Assembly (NCBI RefSeq): GCF_003315075.1
Contig: NZ_QNRJ01000007.1
Location: 1-64,000, forward strand
Source of the DNA: Rossellomorea aquimaris
GTDB lineage: Bacteria; Bacillota; Bacilli; Bacillales; Bacillaceae_B
DNA: 64,000 nucleotides
Reading direction: 5' to 3'
Part shown: positions 62,032 to 64,000 of the stretch, in pieces
Layout of the letters: every line of letters starts with the position of its first letter
Position numbering within the stretch: the stretch's first letter is position 1
Made by a program: the position numbers and the translations under genes
The notes under the pieces: generated by a model
Seen by the model: only the letters and a program-made list of their open reading frames with translations
The model's database searches: none
Told to the model about the DNA's origin: nothing

Positions 62032-62673
62032 ATGAGAGACAAGAAGAAAGACTTACCCTATTTATTATGTTTACTAGTGATGCCGGTTTTAGGGTTGTTA
62101 TATAAACTTTTAAATACGGATACCCGTGAAGCGGTCATCCTTTCTACAGATATGGATGCATTGATCCCGTTCGTGCCGGTGTTTATTGTGCCATATATAA
62201 TCTGGTACGCCTTTATTCTAGGATACCTTTTTTACTTTTGGTATAAAGACATCCCTATATTTATTAAAACCCTGAGTGTGATTGTTATTGGTGAGTTGGT
62301 TTGCTTCATAATTTACTTTTATTTCCAGACAACAGTCCCCCGTCCCGACCTTGCAGGAGACGGCGTGTTTGTCAATCTTGTTCGAATGATCTATAGTCAT
62401 GATCAGCCGTATAATGCTTTTCCAAGCATCCATGTTTTAACGACATTTTCAATCATTCTTGCCAATATCAACATTAAGAATAAACACTCGTTCCACTCTG
62501 CCTTTGTGCCATTAATGGGTTCGTTGATTATCGTCTCAACCCTTTTTGTTAAGCAACACTACATTCTCGACATGGTTGGCTCGATTTTTTTAACGGCGTT
62601 CATTTATGGCATTATTTTTGAGCTTTATGGAGTAAGTACAAAGAAATCAAATCAAGCCTATTTGAAAGAGTAA
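62032..62673 (+). CDS. PAP2-superfamily membrane phosphatase
   Basis: 213 residues, five to six membrane segments. The three acid phosphatase motifs are variant: motif 1 keeps PRP (TVPRPDL) but lacks the leading Lys, motif 2 is FPSIH instead of PSGH, motif 3 has S-T..KQHYILD instead of SR..H..D. The catalytic His residues and the last Asp are retained, as in the inositol-phosphorylceramide-synthase-like branch. It likely removes phosphate from a lipid or moves a phospho-alcohol; substrate unknown. AAGGGGTG precedes the ATG. Confidence 0.8.
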   Translation: MRDKKKDLPYLLCLLVMPVLGLLYKLLNTDTREAVILSTDMDALIPFVPVFIVPYIIWYAFILGYLFYFWYKDIPIFIKTLSVIVIGELVCFIIYFYFQTTVPRPDLAGDGVFVNLVRMIYSHDQPYNAFPSIHVLTTFSIILANINIKNKHSFHSAFVPLMGSLIIVSTLFVKQHYILDMVGSIFLTAFIYGIIFELYGVSTKKSNQAYLKE

Positions 62674-62688
62674 TAGATCCTCCACACA

Positions 62689-62733
62689 GAAACAGGAAGG
62701 AGCCACTATTCAGGTTCCTTCCTGTTTCTCTTT
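62689..62733. terminator. Bidirectional terminator
   Basis: GAAACAGGAAGGA pairs with TCCTTCCTGTTTC across 14 bases, T-rich after; serves PAP2 and methionine gamma-lyase genes. Confidence 0.8.
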
Positions 62734-63913
62734 ATGCCTTATTCAACGCCTGTGATAAATCATTCCATATATCCTCCGGTGCTTCCAATCCTACGGAAAG
62801 CCTTAGGAGCGTGTCACTGATCCCCATGCTTTTTCTCGACTCTTCTGGTACGACTGCATGAGTCATGGTCGCCGGATGCTGGATTAATGTTTCTGCATCC
62901 CCCAGACTTACGGCGATCTTGATCATCTCCAGATCATCCATAAGCTTCTGGGCCTCTTCTTTCGAACCTTTTATCGTAAAGGAAATCATTCCTCCGGCTT
63001 TTTTCATTTGTTTCTTCATGACCTTATGCTGCGGGTGATTGGAATGCCCCGGGTAGATGACGGTTTCTACTGCCGGATGCTCGGCTAATAGACCTGCAAT
63101 CTTCTCAGCACTTTCACAGTGACGATCCATTCGGACGGCCAATGTTTTTAACCCTCGCAATAATAACCATGCATCAAAGGGAGAAATGATTCCTCCAATA
63201 TCCTTCTGAGTCGTCATGCGAATTTCAGCCATCTTCTCCTCTGATCCCACAACGAGGCCCGCGACCACATCTCCATGACCTCCGATGTACTTCGTCGCGC
63301 TATGGATGACAATATCGCATCCCAGTTCCAATGGCCGTTGTAAGTATGGAGAGCAGAATGTATTATCGACCACTACAGGAATCCCTTTTTCACGGGCGAC
63401 CTTCACGACCAGCTCAAGATCAATTAACTGCATAGTTGGATTGATTGGTGTCTCTACATAAATACAGCTCGTTTGTTCAGTGATTTTCCCCCGGATTTCC
63501 TCTTCTGTACTCATGGAAGAAAAGTCATGTTGAATGGCAAATTTCTCTTGAAGCAGTTGAAGTAAACCGAACGTACAGCCATACACCCCTTGAGAGCATA
63601 GGATATGATCTCCTGATTTGGTCAAGGAGAATAAGACGGCAGATACAGCTGCCATCCCGGAACCAAAGGCAAGGGCAGACCCGCCTCCCTCTAACGATGC
63701 CATTCTGTCTTCCAAAATCGATACCGTCGGATTTCCAAGTCTTGAATATATATATCCTTCCTCTTCACCGGCAAATCGATTTTCCCCTTGTTTCGCATTT
63801 GCAAAGGTATAAGTAGAAGTTTGATATAAAGGTGGCGCTAAACTATCAAAATGCTGAGATGATGCATACCCCTCATGAATCACCCTTGTTTCAAAACGCT
63901 TCTCTTCTTTCAT
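62732..63913 (-). CDS. megL: Methionine gamma-lyase
   Basis: 393 residues, Cys/Met-metabolism PLP family. PLP Lys in SATKYIGGHGD; substrate-side GVYGCTFGLL keeps the Tyr and Cys (Y-G-C-T) that mark methionine gamma-lyases, where that Cys affects activity on methionine. It splits methionine to methanethiol, ammonia and 2-oxobutanoate; cystathionine lyase activity is an alternative. GGGAGG precedes the ATG. It ends 59 bp after the PAP2 gene on the opposite strand. Confidence 0.88.
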   Translation of the reverse strand: MKEEKRFETRVIHEGYASSQHFDSLAPPLYQTSTYTFANAKQGENRFAGEEEGYIYSRLGNPTVSILEDRMASLEGGGSALAFGSGMAAVSAVLFSLTKSGDHILCSQGVYGCTFGLLQLLQEKFAIQHDFSSMSTEEEIRGKITEQTSCIYVETPINPTMQLIDLELVVKVAREKGIPVVVDNTFCSPYLQRPLELGCDIVIHSATKYIGGHGDVVAGLVVGSEEKMAEIRMTTQKDIGGIISPFDAWLLLRGLKTLAVRMDRHCESAEKIAGLLAEHPAVETVIYPGHSNHPQHKVMKKQMKKAGGMISFTIKGSKEEAQKLMDDLEMIKIAVSLGDAETLIQHPATMTHAVVPEESRKSMGISDTLLRLSVGLEAPEDIWNDLSQALNKA

Positions 63914-63985
63914 ACAGTATTCCTCCCAGTATTCCCTTTAAGTCTAAGTAACTACTATTCTAGAATATGATAACCACGACAAAAA

Positions 63986-63999
63986 AGAAAGCGGTTACA
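63986..63999. promoter_or_regulatory. Possible cre site at the window edge
   Basis: AGAAAGCGGTTACA resembles the CcpA consensus (TGAAAGCGNTTNCA), with A for the first T. It lies about 75 bp upstream of megL, or before a gene beyond the edge. Confidence 0.35.
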
Positions 64000-64000
64000 C

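Overview
The window reads as chromosome of a spore-forming member of the Bacillaceae (Firmicutes), close to Bacillus sensu lato. Three things support this: strong AGGAGG-type ribosome binding sites with many TTG and GTG starts; sporulation genes (an alpha/beta small acid-soluble spore protein, gerW/ytfJ, refZ/yttP); and a right half (about 35.8-61.8 kb) whose gene order and strand follow, from memory, the Bacillus subtilis block argH-argG-ackA-ytxK-tpx-ytfJ-ytfI-yteJ-sppA-ppnKB-ytcJ-ytcI-sspA-thiI-nifZ-braB-ezrA-hisJ-yttP-ytsP. I cannot name the species.

The left half (0-35 kb) is a more variable mosaic. It starts with a secreted protein, a truncated IS1182-type transposase and two unrecognised genes (0-4.1 kb). 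Then come: a methionine uptake operon metN-metI-metQ plus an M20 amidohydrolase behind a SAM-I riboswitch (4.9-8.9 kb); a proline degradation locus with a PucR-type regulator (9.5-13.5 kb); an MgtC-like protein; an anti-sigma-like protein next to an ECF sigma gene that appears broken; a cadmium/lead-type efflux ATPase with a CmtR-like sensor and two palindromic operators (16.8-19.7 kb); an enolase-superfamily epimerase, GNAT, regulator, NhaC antiporter and M20 hydrolase group sharing a novel-looking operator (20.1-25.9 kb); small membrane peptides and DUF1801 proteins; and an MMPL exporter with a coiled-coil secreted partner and a TetR-type regulator (28.3-32.9 kb).

The right half is mostly housekeeping: arginine synthesis with ARG boxes, acetate kinase with a CcpA cre site at about -56, thiol peroxidase, signal peptide peptidase, NAD kinase, branched-chain acyl-CoA synthetase, tRNA thiolation (nifZ-thiI), branched-chain amino acid uptake, the division regulator EzrA, histidinol phosphatase, RefZ, free methionine sulfoxide reductase, a PAP2-type phosphatase and methionine gamma-lyase.

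The most unusual content is non-coding. Three copies of a 187-bp element each carry four 23-bp imperfect palindromes at spacings of 52, 61 and 51 bp (only the first step of the third copy is off by one base or less). Two full 126-bp copies, one diverged copy and one decayed copy of a structured repeat show compensatory base changes in their stems. Two unrelated six-unit arrays have a period of 20-21 bp. No CRISPR array, rRNA or tRNA gene was seen.
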